Positions 1 to 7,397 of a stretch of DNA of 18,054 nt are shown here, piece after piece. The DNA comes from VRUE01 sp035707825. GTDB lineage: Bacteria; Actinomycetota; Thermoleophilia; Solirubrobacterales; 70-9. The number at the start of each line of letters is the position of its first letter. Position 1 is the first letter of the stretch. The translations under genes and the position numbers were made by a program. The DNA lies in NCBI GenBank assembly GCA_035707825.1, contig DASSTR010000056.1, positions 1 to 18,054 on the forward strand. The letters are read 5' to 3'. The notes under the pieces are model-generated. The model saw only the letters and a list, made by a program, of their open reading frames with translations. It had not been told where the DNA came from and did no database searches.

Positions 1-115
1 CGCCGCTCTCGGCGCCTGCGGCTCTCGGCGCCACGGTGGCGGCGAGGACCAGGAGGGCGGCCAGCAACGCTCCCAGGGCAAGGCGCCTGCCGGAGGTCAC
101 GGCCGGGCTGCCCAT
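1..115 (-). CDS. N-terminus of a secreted or lipid-anchored protein of unknown function (partial)
   Basis: Only the first 38 codons lie in the window; the gene continues past position 1. The ATG at 115-113 shares one base with the TGA stop of the upstream phosphodiesterase gene (TGATG), so the two are probably translationally coupled. The visible protein is a textbook Sec signal peptide: a short N-region with two Arg (residues 10-11), a hydrophobic core rich in Leu/Ala/Val (about residues 12-28), and an Ala/Gly-rich end with a possible AGA-type signal peptidase cleavage site near residue 35. No lipobox cysteine is seen in the part available. The mature protein is outside the window, so no function can be given. 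Coupling to a phosphodiesterase suggests a related extracytoplasmic role, but that is inference. Confidence 0.6.
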   Translation of the reverse strand, partial: MGSPAVTSGRRLALGALLAALLVLAATVAPRAAGAESG

Positions 116-1641
116 CACTCGATCCCGAAGTGCTCCAGAACCACCGGGACGACGTCGCGCAGCGCCCACTGCTCCTTCTGTCCCGGGTCCTCGGGGCCAC
201 AGCCGACGAACAGCAGCGGGCCGAGGGAGTCCCCCCGGCCCAGCGATCCGTGGCTGCCGCCGCCGGCGTGCGACACCCCTCCCCAGTCGAGGGCCTCATA
301 GCCCTCGACGAGGGAGAGGACGAAGTCGCCGGCATGGGGCGCGCTCAGCGCCGAGAAGATCCGCTCGAGGGGGTCCGGGTACTCGCGGCTCGAAAGGCGG
401 CCTGCCTCGATGGTCGCCTCCAGCACGGAGAGGTCGCCGTCCAGGGACCAGCCGCCGCCGCGAAGGTCCGCCACCTCCTCGCCGGGGCTGAACGCGAGCC
501 GGCGGCCGTCCCGCTCGACGATCGCCGTGGCCTCCCCCCTGTGCGGGGCCCCCATCTCGTGGCGGGCCAGCGGCTTCCCATCTCGGTCCCGAAGCCAGCA
601 GACCAGGTCGACCCCTTCGGTCGCGAGGAGGCGGGCGCGAACCTGCTCGTGCGCGGCGCGCTCCCCTTCGCCGGGCAGGAGATAGATGTGCGCGGCGCGG
701 CCGGTTGGACTGACCGCGAGCTGCGCCTGCTCGGGCCGGTCCTCGGAGGGCTGCAGGACGGTCCACTCCTCGCCCAGCTGTTCGGCGAGCGGGAGGCCGT
801 GGGCGACAGGGGTCTGGGCGTGGTCGGCGACCAGGATCAGGGCATGCTCCTCGAGGAAGCGGTCGAGGCCGCCCGCCGCCTCGACCAGCTGGGCGAAGCA
901 GGCGTCGGCCTTGGCGATCGACTCGACGCTCGCCTCCGGCCCGTGCCGGTGCGAGTAGTGGTCGTTGTCGGGCAGCGAGAAGAGGAGGAAGTCGAAGCCG
1001 TCGGCGGCGAGCAGCTCGGCGGCGCAGCAGGCGGAGTAGCCGTCGCGGGCGCCGGGCAGCGAGGTCGGTTTGCAGGGCACCTCGCGGCTGGAGTAGAGGT
1101 CTCCGTAGAAGAGCTCGCTCGGCCCCCAGGTGTGGTGGCGGAACTTCAGCCGCGAAGCGTCGACCGCGCGGCGCATCAGGCCCTCGAGGGTCACCTGATG
1201 GCGATGGCGGCCGCGGTAGATCAGGAAGGGGGTGCAGGCGGTTCGCGCGCCGCCGTCCTCGAGCCTCTCGAAGAGGGTCTCGACTTCCGGGCTCAGGTGG
1301 GCCAGGTTCATGTTGTAGACGAGGTCGTAGAGGGCCCGGAAGACCCCGAAGGCGCGGGTCGCGTCGAGCGAGGACCCGTACTCGACGTAGCGGCGCTCGA
1401 GGCGGTGGTACCAGTTCATGCCGCTGATCCAGTGGCGGTCGGCCTGCTCCCCGGTGACGAGCTCGGCACAGGCGACCGGGGTGACCGATGGGAAGCTCGA
1501 CACGCAATCGGGAATCAGCTCGCCGCGCTCGATCAGCGCGCCGAATGTCGGCGCTCGCCCCTCTGCGATCGCCCGTTCGAGCATGTCGGTGCGCAGCGAG
1601 TCGACGTAGGTGAGGATCAGCTTCTTGGCCACGGCAGCCAC
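115..1641 (-). CDS. Alkaline phosphatase superfamily protein (type I phosphodiesterase/nucleotide pyrophosphatase-like)
   Basis: A 508-residue metal-dependent phosphohydrolase/phosphodiesterase. The superfamily's metal ligands appear in the usual order: Asp14 in YVDSLRTDM, the nucleophile Thr54 in FPSVTP, the cluster DNDHYSHRHGP with Asp225 or Asp227 and His231, Asp273-His274 in VADHAQT, and a late His (about 464) in GGSHGSLG. This set supports a two-metal (usually zinc) active site. Substrate cannot be read from the sequence; nucleotide, phospholipid or phosphonate esters are possible. There is no signal peptide, so it should act in the cytoplasm, unlike the secreted product encoded downstream. 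The start is GTG; a second GTG lies three codons in. No Shine-Dalgarno is visible, but a CATTAT hexamer sits 7 nt upstream, which fits a leaderless message. It probably follows the small membrane-protein gene in one transcriptional direction, 48 nt away. Confidence 0.85.
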   Translation of the reverse strand: MAAVAKKLILTYVDSLRTDMLERAIAEGRAPTFGALIERGELIPDCVSSFPSVTPVACAELVTGEQADRHWISGMNWYHRLERRYVEYGSSLDATRAFGVFRALYDLVYNMNLAHLSPEVETLFERLEDGGARTACTPFLIYRGRHRHQVTLEGLMRRAVDASRLKFRHHTWGPSELFYGDLYSSREVPCKPTSLPGARDGYSACCAAELLAADGFDFLLFSLPDNDHYSHRHGPEASVESIAKADACFAQLVEAAGGLDRFLEEHALILVADHAQTPVAHGLPLAEQLGEEWTVLQPSEDRPEQAQLAVSPTGRAAHIYLLPGEGERAAHEQVRARLLATEGVDLVCWLRDRDGKPLARHEMGAPHRGEATAIVERDGRRLAFSPGEEVADLRGGGWSLDGDLSVLEATIEAGRLSSREYPDPLERIFSALSAPHAGDFVLSLVEGYEALDWGGVSHAGGGSHGSLGRGDSLGPLLFVGCGPEDPGQKEQWALRDVVPVVLEHFGIE

Positions 1642-1648
1642 AGCGCCA

Positions 1649-1654
1649 ATAATG
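1649..1654 (-). promoter_or_regulatory. Candidate -10 element for a leaderless phosphodiesterase mRNA
   Basis: On the minus strand CATTAT ends 7 nt before the GTG at 1641. This spacing would place transcription start at or next to the start codon, and no ribosome binding site is present. No convincing -35 hexamer is seen. The rest of the 48-nt gap (1642-1689) is GC-rich and holds no clear terminator. Confidence 0.35.
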
Positions 1655-1689
1655 CTCGACCGCGGGAGCGGGGCCCTCCGAGATAGCTT

Positions 1690-2124
1690 CTAACGGAGGA
1701 CGCGGAGCCCGGCGTGTTTGCGCTGGGCGCGGCGGTTGCGGACCACGCCGAGCCAGATCAGGCCGATCAGCAGCAGCAGGACGAGGACCGGCAGCAGGAT
1801 CGCGATCACCACCACGAGGAGGGCGGCAAGGGAGACGAGGAAGCCGAGCGCCCCCGACGCGCTGCCCTCGCGGCGCCCGGCGCCGCTGACGACGTCGCTG
1901 ATCACGATGCAGCCGAGGCCCGCCCCGACAAGGCAGAGGATTGCGGCCAGCAGAGAGCTCACGTCGGCCGTCCCCGCGAGCAGGAACCCGACGACGAGGC
2001 CGATGACCGCGGCCAGCAGCGTCATCCGTCCGCGCGCCGATCCACGGGTCCCGGTGGTGCCGGCAAGCATGCCGATCGCGGTGCCGATGCCAAGCAGAAG
2101 CCCGGCTCCTTCGAGAAAGCTCAC
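1690..2124 (-). CDS. Small multi-pass membrane protein of unknown function
   Basis: A 144-residue, strongly hydrophobic protein that I cannot assign to a named family. Hydrophobic stretches lie at about residues 4-22, 34-52, 57-77 and 91-128; the last is long enough for two passes, so four or five transmembrane helices are likely. The C-terminus is short and very basic (RNRRAQRKH, residues 129-137), which by the positive-inside rule suggests it is cytoplasmic. There are no catalytic motifs or signal peptide beyond the first helix. The start is GTG at 2124-2122, with no ribosome binding site but with a TAGGTT hexamer 6 nt upstream. It reads away from the aminotransferase gene, and their starts are 22 bp apart. 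Strand and hydrophobicity pattern support a real gene, since the opposite-strand frame lacks any domain. Confidence 0.6.
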   Translation of the reverse strand: MSFLEGAGLLLGIGTAIGMLAGTTGTRGSARGRMTLLAAVIGLVVGFLLAGTADVSSLLAAILCLVGAGLGCIVISDVVSGAGRREGSASGALGFLVSLAALLVVVIAILLPVLVLLLLIGLIWLGVVRNRRAQRKHAGLRVLR

Positions 2125-2146
2125 GTGGAAAACCTACACTTCAAGG
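2125..2146. promoter_or_regulatory. Overlapping divergent promoters, both apparently leaderless
   Basis: Only 22 bp separate the GTG of the membrane-protein gene (2124, minus) from the ATG of the aminotransferase gene (2147, plus). On the plus strand TACACT (2135-2140) ends 6 nt before the ATG. On the minus strand TAGGTT (2136-2131) ends 6 nt before the GTG. Both are TAnnnT -10 hexamers at the distance expected when the start codon is itself the first transcribed base, and they share bases 2135-2136. Neither has a good -35, and neither gene has a Shine-Dalgarno. Confidence 0.4.
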
Positions 2147-3532
2147 ATGCCTGAGCCTCCCCATCGCCGCCGGGCGCACACCCGTACGCGCGACCTCGAG
2201 CGCTACGCGGGCCTCTTCGCCGAGCGCACGCAGGTGATGCGCTCCTCGGCGATGCGCGACCTGATGGCCGTGACCGCGCGGCCCGAGGTGATCTCGCTCG
2301 CGGGCGGCCTGCCCGATACGTCTACCTTCCCGACGCAGACCTTCGCCGCCCAGATGACGCGGATCGCGCAGGAGTCGGCAGCCGAAGCGCTGCAGTACGG
2401 GCCCACCGAGGGCTTCGAGGAGACGGTCGACTGCATCCTCCAGGTGATGGGGGCCGAGGGGATGCTTCCCGACCATGAGGACGTGATCGTCACCACGGGC
2501 GGCCAGCAGGCCATCGATCTCGTCTGCAAGACCCTGCTCGACCCCGGTGACGTGGTGATCTGCGAGGCGCCGACGTATCCGGGAGCGGTGCCGGTCTTCT
2601 GCAGCTACCAGGCCGAGGTGGTGCAGATCGAGTGCGACGGGGACGGGATGCGGATCGAAGAGCTGGAAGACGTCCTCGACAAGCTCGCCTCCGAAGGCCG
2701 GCGGCCGAAATTCGTCTACTCGGTCCCCAGCTTCCAGAACCCGGCCGGGGTGACGATGTCGCTGGATCGCCGGCGGCGCCTGGTCGAACTCGCTCGCCAG
2801 CACGAAATGCTCGTCGTCGAGGACAGCCCCTACGGGCTGCTGCGGTTCAGCGGCGAGGCCCTGCCTCCCCTCTACCAGCTCGACGGCGGCGACTTCGTGA
2901 TCTACATAGGGACCTTCTCGAAGATCCTCTCGCCCGGCATCCGCCTCGGCTGGGCGGTGGCGCCGCCGCCGGTGATGGCGAAGATCGTGCTCGGCAAGCA
3001 GGCGTCGGACCTCTGCACCTCGACCCTGACCCAGTACTTCGTGCGCGAGTACTTCGCCGAAGGGCGGTGGCGCGACTACATCGCCAGTCTGGTGGACATC
3101 TACCGCACGCGCCGCGACACGATGCTCGGCGCGCTGCGCGAGCACTTCCCAGCCCAGGCGAGCTGGACCGAACCGGAGGGTGGGATGTTCATCTGGGCGA
3201 CGCTGCCCGAGTACATCGACACCAGCGACCTGCTCGCCAGGGCGCTGCGCGACGACGTCGCCTTCGTGCCCGGGCAGGCGGCCTACGTCGGCGAGCGCGG
3301 CAAGAGCTCGATGAGGCTCAACTTCTCCGGCGTCGGCGAGCGCGACATCGAGGAGGGCGTGCGGCGGATCGGCAAGGTGGTGGCGGAGCAGATGGAGCTC
3401 TACGGCGCGGTCACCGGCGAGCATCCGCTTCCAGCCGAGAGCCCGACGCTCGCGGACGGCGAGGGAGCAAAGGAGCGCCCTGCCGGCGGCGACGTGCTGC
3501 CCTTCCGCAAGAGCGGCGAGGCAGGCAAGTGA
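2147..3532 (+). CDS. PLP-dependent fold-type I aminotransferase (LysN/Aro8-like, class I/II)
   Basis: A 461-residue aminotransferase. Family motifs occur in order: VISLAGGLPD near the N-terminus, LQYGPTEGFEE, TTGGQQAIDLV for the PLP phosphate-binding turn, APTYPGA, SFQNPAG with the Asn that contacts the cofactor, VVEDSPYGLLRF with the cofactor Asp, the Schiff-base Lys259 in GTFSKILSPG, and SSMRLNFS with the substrate-carboxylate Arg. This is the pattern of 2-aminoadipate/aromatic/branched-chain aminotransferases; the amino donor is not predictable. The N-terminal 45 and C-terminal 40 residues are polar extensions. There is no MocR-type winged-helix domain. ATG 2147 is preferred because the open frame further upstream runs across the divergent gene. 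The stop overlaps the ddl start by 4 nt (GTGA), so the two are co-expressed, perhaps linking amino-acid supply to peptidoglycan synthesis (inference). Confidence 0.85.
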   Translation: MPEPPHRRRAHTRTRDLERYAGLFAERTQVMRSSAMRDLMAVTARPEVISLAGGLPDTSTFPTQTFAAQMTRIAQESAAEALQYGPTEGFEETVDCILQVMGAEGMLPDHEDVIVTTGGQQAIDLVCKTLLDPGDVVICEAPTYPGAVPVFCSYQAEVVQIECDGDGMRIEELEDVLDKLASEGRRPKFVYSVPSFQNPAGVTMSLDRRRRLVELARQHEMLVVEDSPYGLLRFSGEALPPLYQLDGGDFVIYIGTFSKILSPGIRLGWAVAPPPVMAKIVLGKQASDLCTSTLTQYFVREYFAEGRWRDYIASLVDIYRTRRDTMLGALREHFPAQASWTEPEGGMFIWATLPEYIDTSDLLARALRDDVAFVPGQAAYVGERGKSSMRLNFSGVGERDIEEGVRRIGKVVAEQMELYGAVTGEHPLPAESPTLADGEGAKERPAGGDVLPFRKSGEAGK

Positions 3533-4461
3533 AGGTCGCCGTCCTGAAGGGCGGCCGTTCGCTGGAGCGCGGCGTCTCGCTTCGCTCCGGAGCGCGGGTC
3601 GAGAACGCCCTCGAGCGGCTGGGCCACGAGGCGATCCCGCTCGATGTCGGCCCGGACCTGGTCAAGCGGCTGGCGGCCGAGCGGCCGGATGTCGCCTTCG
3701 TCGCCATGCACGGGCCGGGGGGCGAGGACGGCACGGTCCAGGAGCTGCTCGAGATCCTCGACATCCCATATACGGGACCCAACGTGGCTGCCTGCGCGCG
3801 CTGCATGGACAAGATGCTCGCCAAGCACTCCCTGCGCGATCGCGATGTGCCGACCCCCGATTGGTTCGCCTTCAGCCAGACCGCCTTCCGGGAGCTGGGC
3901 GCGGCGGACTCGCTCGACGCGCTCGAGGAGCGGCTGGGATTCCCACTGGTGGTGAAGCCGAGCCGCGGCGGCTCCGCCCTGGGCGTCCGGTTCGCCGCCG
4001 GCCGCGACGAGGTGCCGGCGGCGCTCATCTCCGCTTTCAGCTACGACGACCGCGTCCTGCTCGAGCGCTTCGTCGACGGGCGGGAGCTGGCCGTCAGCGT
4101 GCTCGGCAGCGAACCCCTGCCGGTGGTCGAGGCGATCCCGGCGGGTGGCGATCGCTACGACTTCGAGGCCCGCTACGAGATCGGGCGCACGACCTTCGTC
4201 TGCCCCGCCGAGCTCACCAGCGAGGAGGAGGACGCCGTCACCGCGGCGGCGCTGGGCGCCTACAGCGCCCTTGGCTGCTCCGGCTTCTCGCGCGTCGACC
4301 TGATCCTCGCCGAGGACGGGTTGCAGGTGCTGGAGGTCAACGCGATACCCGGCCTGACCGACACCAGCCTCCTCCCCCAGGCCGCTGAGGCGGCGGGCCT
4401 CTCCTTCGAGCAGCTGGTCGCGCGCATCATCGACCTCGCCCTGGAGCCGGCGGCGGCGTAA
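3529..4461 (+). CDS. ddl: D-alanine--D-alanine ligase
   Basis: A 310-residue ATP-grasp ligase that joins two D-Ala for the end of the peptidoglycan stem peptide, in the cytoplasm. Visible motifs are GGRSLERGVSLRSG (residues 8-21, with the conserved Glu13 and Ser17), MHGPGGEDG, VVKPSRGGSALGV for ATP binding, YDFEARY ending in Tyr216, and LEVNAIPGLT near the C-terminus with the metal-binding Glu/Asn. The Tyr at the place of E. coli DdlB Tyr216 favours D-Ala-D-Ala over D-Ala-D-lactate, so vancomycin resistance by this enzyme is not expected. Length matches the short DdlB type. The GTG start sits in a GTGA overlap with the aminotransferase stop. The gene ends only 4 bp from the convergent DUF151 gene, with no terminator hairpin visible between them. 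Confidence 0.93.
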   Translation: MKVAVLKGGRSLERGVSLRSGARVENALERLGHEAIPLDVGPDLVKRLAAERPDVAFVAMHGPGGEDGTVQELLEILDIPYTGPNVAACARCMDKMLAKHSLRDRDVPTPDWFAFSQTAFRELGAADSLDALEERLGFPLVVKPSRGGSALGVRFAAGRDEVPAALISAFSYDDRVLLERFVDGRELAVSVLGSEPLPVVEAIPAGGDRYDFEARYEIGRTTFVCPAELTSEEEDAVTAAALGAYSALGCSGFSRVDLILAEDGLQVLEVNAIPGLTDTSLLPQAAEAAGLSFEQLVARIIDLALEPAAA

Positions 4462-4465
4462 GCGG

Positions 4466-4951
4466 CTAAGAGTCCTCGCCCTGGGCGAAGTCGTCGGGCG
4501 TGACCTGGTCGAGGAACTCCTTGAACCGGTCGACGACCTCCTCGGTGTCCTCGACCTCGTGCTCGAACTCGATCGCCGACTCCTCGATCACCTCCTCGGC
4601 CGCGAAGATCGGCGCCGAGACGCGGACGGCGAGCGCCAGGGCGTCGGAGGGACGCGAGTCGATCTCCAGCTCCGAGCCGTTGACGGAAACGGTGATCGAG
4701 GCGTAGAAGGTGTTGTCGCGCAGCTCCGTCACCGAGACCCGCTCGCAGCGGGCGTCGAGCTGCTCGATCATGTCGGAGAGCAGGTCGTGGGTCATCGGGC
4801 GCGGCGTCGTCGCGCCCTGCAGCTTCATCAGGATCGCGGCAGCCTCCGGGTGGCCGATCCAGATCGGGAGGAATTTGTTCCCGTCGACCGTTTTCAGCAA
4901 GACGATCGGCTGCTTGCCGACCATGTCGAAACTGACGCCATAGATCTGCAT
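4466..4951 (-). CDS. DUF151 / bifunctional nuclease family protein
   Basis: A 161-residue protein with the DUF151 (BFN) signature: YGVSFDMVGKQPIVLLK at the start, FLPIWIGHPEAAAI, an RPMTHDLL segment, and SRPSDALALAVR, followed by an acidic, helical C-terminal tail that resembles a UVR-like segment. Characterised members have DNase/RNase activity or redox/stress roles, but many bacterial members are untested, so the activity here is inferred from family. ATG 4951 is chosen; an in-frame GTG at 4960 would add three residues and lies 3 nt from the end of the tRNA gene. No ribosome binding site is present for either. The gene probably shares a transcript with the tRNA and parB upstream. Confidence 0.88.
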   Translation of the reverse strand: MQIYGVSFDMVGKQPIVLLKTVDGNKFLPIWIGHPEAAAILMKLQGATTPRPMTHDLLSDMIEQLDARCERVSVTELRDNTFYASITVSVNGSELEIDSRPSDALALAVRVSAPIFAAEEVIEESAIEFEHEVEDTEEVVDRFKEFLDQVTPDDFAQGEDS

Positions 4952-4963
4952 CTGTTGCACGAA

Positions 4964-5037
<74 letters not shown>

Positions 5038-5050
5038 GTGGGGCCTGGCG

Positions 5051-5056
5051 ATGATA
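5051..5056 (-). promoter_or_regulatory. Candidate -10 element for the tRNA-Ile / DUF151 unit
   Basis: TATCAT on the minus strand lies 13 nt before the first base of the mature tRNA, in the 26-nt gap after parB. It is a good -10 match and would give a pre-tRNA with a short 5' leader for RNase P. The -35 region falls inside the end of parB and is not a clear match. Confidence 0.4.
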
Positions 5057-5063
5057 GCGGCGT

Positions 5064-5933
5064 TCAGCCCTTGCTTCGACCGAAGCGCTTGGCGAAAGCG
5101 GCGGCCTCCTGAAGGTCCTGGAAGCGAAGCTCGACGGCGATCTCGGCGCCTCGCGAGCGCACCTTGACCTCCTGCCCCAACGAGGCCTCGAAACGGTCGG
5201 CCACCTCGAGCAGCGCGGCCGCCTCCTCGGAGCTGACCTTCTTTCCCGTCCTCCCACTCTTTGGCTGGCCAGCCAGCTTAACCCTCTCCTCGGTCTCGCG
5301 GACCGACCAGCCCTCATCGACGGCGCGGCGGGCATAGCGGCGGCGGGCGTCGTGATCGTCCAAGCCGAGCAGGGCGCGGCCGTGGCCCTCGCTGAGCCTG
5401 CGGTCCTCGAGCAGCTCCAGGACCTCGTCGGGAAGGGTGAGGATGCGGATCAGGTTCGAGATCGCGGGGCGGCTGCGGCCGACGCGCTTCGCCAGCTTCT
5501 CTTTGGAAAGGCCGAGCTCGTCGACCAGGGCGGCGCAGGCGCGGGCCTCCTCAACGGGATTGAGGTCCTCCCGGACCATGTTCTCGATCAACGCCACCTC
5601 GAGCCGCTCGGCCTGCTCGGCGCTGCGGACCACGGCCGGCACTTTCTCCAGGCCCGCCTGCTGCGAGGCGCGCCAGCGGCGCTCGCCGGCGACGAGCTCG
5701 TAGCTTCCGTCGTGAAGGGGGCGGACGAGGAGCGGCTGGATCACGCCGCGGGCCTCGATCGAGGCCGCAAGGGCGTCGAGGGCGTCCTGGTCGAAGTGGG
5801 TGCGCGGCTGGTTGGGGTTCGGTTTGATCAACCCCACCGGCAGTTCGCGCAGCTCGCCCGCATCGCCGGCGGATACCTCCGGCAGGATCGCGGAGAGCCC
5901 ACGGCCGATGCCCCGCTTGGTGGCGCTAGCCAT
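5064..5933 (-). CDS. parB: Chromosome-partitioning protein ParB
   Basis: A 289-residue CTP-dependent clamp protein that loads at parS and forms the origin-segregation complex. The N-terminal ParA-stimulating segment KRGIGRGLSAILPE (residues 6-19) is followed by the Noc/ParB nuclease-like domain with NPNQPR and the CTP-binding GERRWRA (83-89), then ENMVREDLNPVEEA, and a helix-turn-helix around 143-164 (EKLAKRVGRSRPAISNL) that reads parS. A linker of about 225-240 leads to a C-terminal dimerisation domain. The ATG at 5933 overlaps the parA stop by 8 nt (ATGGCTAG), and AGGAG lies 10 nt upstream. A near-consensus parS occurs 3 kb away in the same window, so both parts of the system are present. 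Confidence 0.97.
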   Translation of the reverse strand: MASATKRGIGRGLSAILPEVSAGDAGELRELPVGLIKPNPNQPRTHFDQDALDALAASIEARGVIQPLLVRPLHDGSYELVAGERRWRASQQAGLEKVPAVVRSAEQAERLEVALIENMVREDLNPVEEARACAALVDELGLSKEKLAKRVGRSRPAISNLIRILTLPDEVLELLEDRRLSEGHGRALLGLDDHDARRRYARRAVDEGWSVRETEERVKLAGQPKSGRTGKKVSSEEAAALLEVADRFEASLGQEVKVRSRGAEIAVELRFQDLQEAAAFAKRFGRSKG

Positions 5934-6684
5934 GGATCGCGAGCTCCTGCGCCAGGGCGCGGTAGGCCTCCGAGCCGCGCGAGCTGGGCGCGTGGTCGAT
6001 CACCGGCAAGCCGTAGCTGGGCGCCTCCGCGACCCTGACGCTGCGTGGGATTACCGTCTTGAAGACCATGTCCGGAAAGTGCTCGCGCAGTTCGCGCTCG
6101 ACGTCTTGGGCGAGGCGGGTGCGCTCATCGTGCATAGTGATCAATAGCCCCGACACATCCAGCGCCGGGTTCAGTTCGCGGCGGATCATCCCCAATGTTT
6201 CGAGGAACTGGACCAGCCCCTCGAGGGCCAGGTACTCCGCCTGGACCGGGACGATCACCCGATCGGCGGCGGTGAGCGCGTTGACGCTGACCGGCCCCAG
6301 CGAGGGCGGGCAGTCGAGCAGGGTGAGGGCGAAGCGCTCGCGTACGGGGCCCAGCCCTTCGCGCAGGCGGGTCTCGGAGCCCTCGAGACGGGGAAGCTCG
6401 ACCGAGGCGCCGGCGAGGTCGCGGCTGGCCGGCACCAGCCAAAGATTGTCGGGCCCCGCGGGTCGGGCCGCCTCGGCGACCGACACGTCGCCCGTCAGGC
6501 AGTCGTAGGAGGAGGGATGCAGGTCGCGGTCGCCGCCGAGCGCCACAGTCGCGTTGCATTGGGGATCGAGGTCGACGAGCAGGGTCTGCGACCCCGAAGA
6601 GGCGACGCAAGCGGCAAGGTTGACCGCGGTGGTCGTCTTGCCCACCCCGCCCTTCTGGTTCGCGATTGCGTAGACGGCACCCAT
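5926..6684 (-). CDS. parA: Chromosome-partitioning ATPase ParA (Soj)
   Basis: A 252-residue Walker-type ATPase that binds DNA nonspecifically as an ATP dimer and moves ParB-parS complexes. The deviant Walker A KGGVGKTTT starts at Lys11, with the signature Lys11 and Lys16. Further motifs are LLVDLDPQCNAT (about 34-45) and LTLLDCPPSLG (Walker B). It has no N-terminal HTH extension, so it is the chromosomal Soj type rather than the plasmid type. ATG 6684 is chosen because the protein begins directly with the family's first strand (AVYAIANQKGG); the frame is open far upstream, but only across rsmG. The gap after rsmG is 11 nt. No Shine-Dalgarno is seen; a TAGTCT hexamer covering the rsmG stop ends 8 nt before the ATG and could be an internal promoter. 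Confidence 0.97.
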   Translation of the reverse strand: MGAVYAIANQKGGVGKTTTAVNLAACVASSGSQTLLVDLDPQCNATVALGGDRDLHPSSYDCLTGDVSVAEAARPAGPDNLWLVPASRDLAGASVELPRLEGSETRLREGLGPVRERFALTLLDCPPSLGPVSVNALTAADRVIVPVQAEYLALEGLVQFLETLGMIRRELNPALDVSGLLITMHDERTRLAQDVERELREHFPDMVFKTVIPRSVRVAEAPSYGLPVIDHAPSSRGSEAYRALAQELAIHG

Positions 6685-6695
6685 CGCGGCGCAGA

Positions 6696-7397
6696 CTATT
6701 CGCCCGGAGGGGTGGGGCCGCGCGGACGCTTCTTGGCCATGCCGGGGCGGCGCGGCAGACCTGCCGGGGTGGGTCCCAGCTTGCGCATCACGTGCAGGTG
6801 GCGGTGGCGGCTGCCGGCATAGGGGCCGACGTGCAAGACCTCCACCGGCTGCATCGCCAGCTCGGTGGAGGCGGCTGTCATCTGGGCCTCCTCGCCGGGG
6901 TCGCGGCGGCCCTTCCAGGCGACCAACGCGCCGCCGTTGCGCAGCAGTGGGGAGGCCAGCTCGGCCAGCGTGGAGAGACGGCCGACCGCGCGGGCCGTCA
7001 CCGCGTTGTAGGCCTCCCGGCCTTCGGCACGGGCAATGTCCTCCGAACGGGCTTCGATCACGTGCGCGTTGTCGATCCCCGCCGCTGCAAGTGCACGGCG
7101 GATGAAGTCGCACTTTCGCCCCACCGACTCGATCAGATCGACGCGGGCGGCGGGCAGGGCGGCAGCGAGAACCAGGCCCGGAAACCCCGCTCCAGAGCCG
7201 ATATCGGCGATATGCGCGGCAGTGCGCAGGTCCTCCACCTCGAGACCGGTGAGGCTGTCGGCAACGTGAACCTTCCAAGCCTCGGCGGGATCCGTGACCG
7301 AGCTGACCGACGCCCGCTCGGAGGCGAGCAGCTCGAGGACCTTCTCGAGAGCCTCACGCGCTCCCGGCTCGAGCGGGACCGGTGGGCGGGGGCTCAC
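6696..7397 (-). CDS. rsmG: 16S rRNA (guanine527-N7)-methyltransferase RsmG
   Basis: A 233-residue SAM-dependent methyltransferase of the GidB family, which modifies G527 of 16S rRNA; loss in other bacteria gives low-level streptomycin resistance. Visible are the HVADSL motif (residues 44-49), the SAM-binding ADIGSGAGFPG (64-74), the second motif VDLIESVGRKCDFI, AVTARAVG, and a C-terminal PAGLPRRPGMAKKRP that matches the family's usual end. The start is GTG in a 4-nt GTGA overlap with the jag stop, so translation is coupled. Its place between jag and parA is the usual one in origin regions. Confidence 0.96.
   Translation of the reverse strand: MSPRPPVPLEPGAREALEKVLELLASERASVSSVTDPAEAWKVHVADSLTGLEVEDLRTAAHIADIGSGAGFPGLVLAAALPAARVDLIESVGRKCDFIRRALAAAGIDNAHVIEARSEDIARAEGREAYNAVTARAVGRLSTLAELASPLLRNGGALVAWKGRRDPGEEAQMTAASTELAMQPVEVLHVGPYAGSRHRHLHVMRKLGPTPAGLPRRPGMAKKRPRGPTPPGE

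Noticed and set aside
130..1686. Long open frame on the plus strand opposite the phosphodiesterase gene
   Set aside because: It has no family motifs and mirrors the codon bias of the minus-strand gene, which carries all active-site motifs; long antisense frames are normal in GC-rich DNA.
1718..2146. In-frame extension of the aminotransferase upstream of 2147
   Set aside because: It runs across the whole membrane-protein gene on the other strand, and the product is low complexity with no homology signal.
6789..7064. Other CACGTG palindromes (6789, 7059, also 16881) as parS sites
   Set aside because: They match only the 6-8 bp core; the arms do not fit the parS consensus.
6685..7278. In-frame extension of parA upstream of its ATG
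   Set aside because: It is the wrong frame of rsmG; the ParA fold begins directly after ATG 6684.
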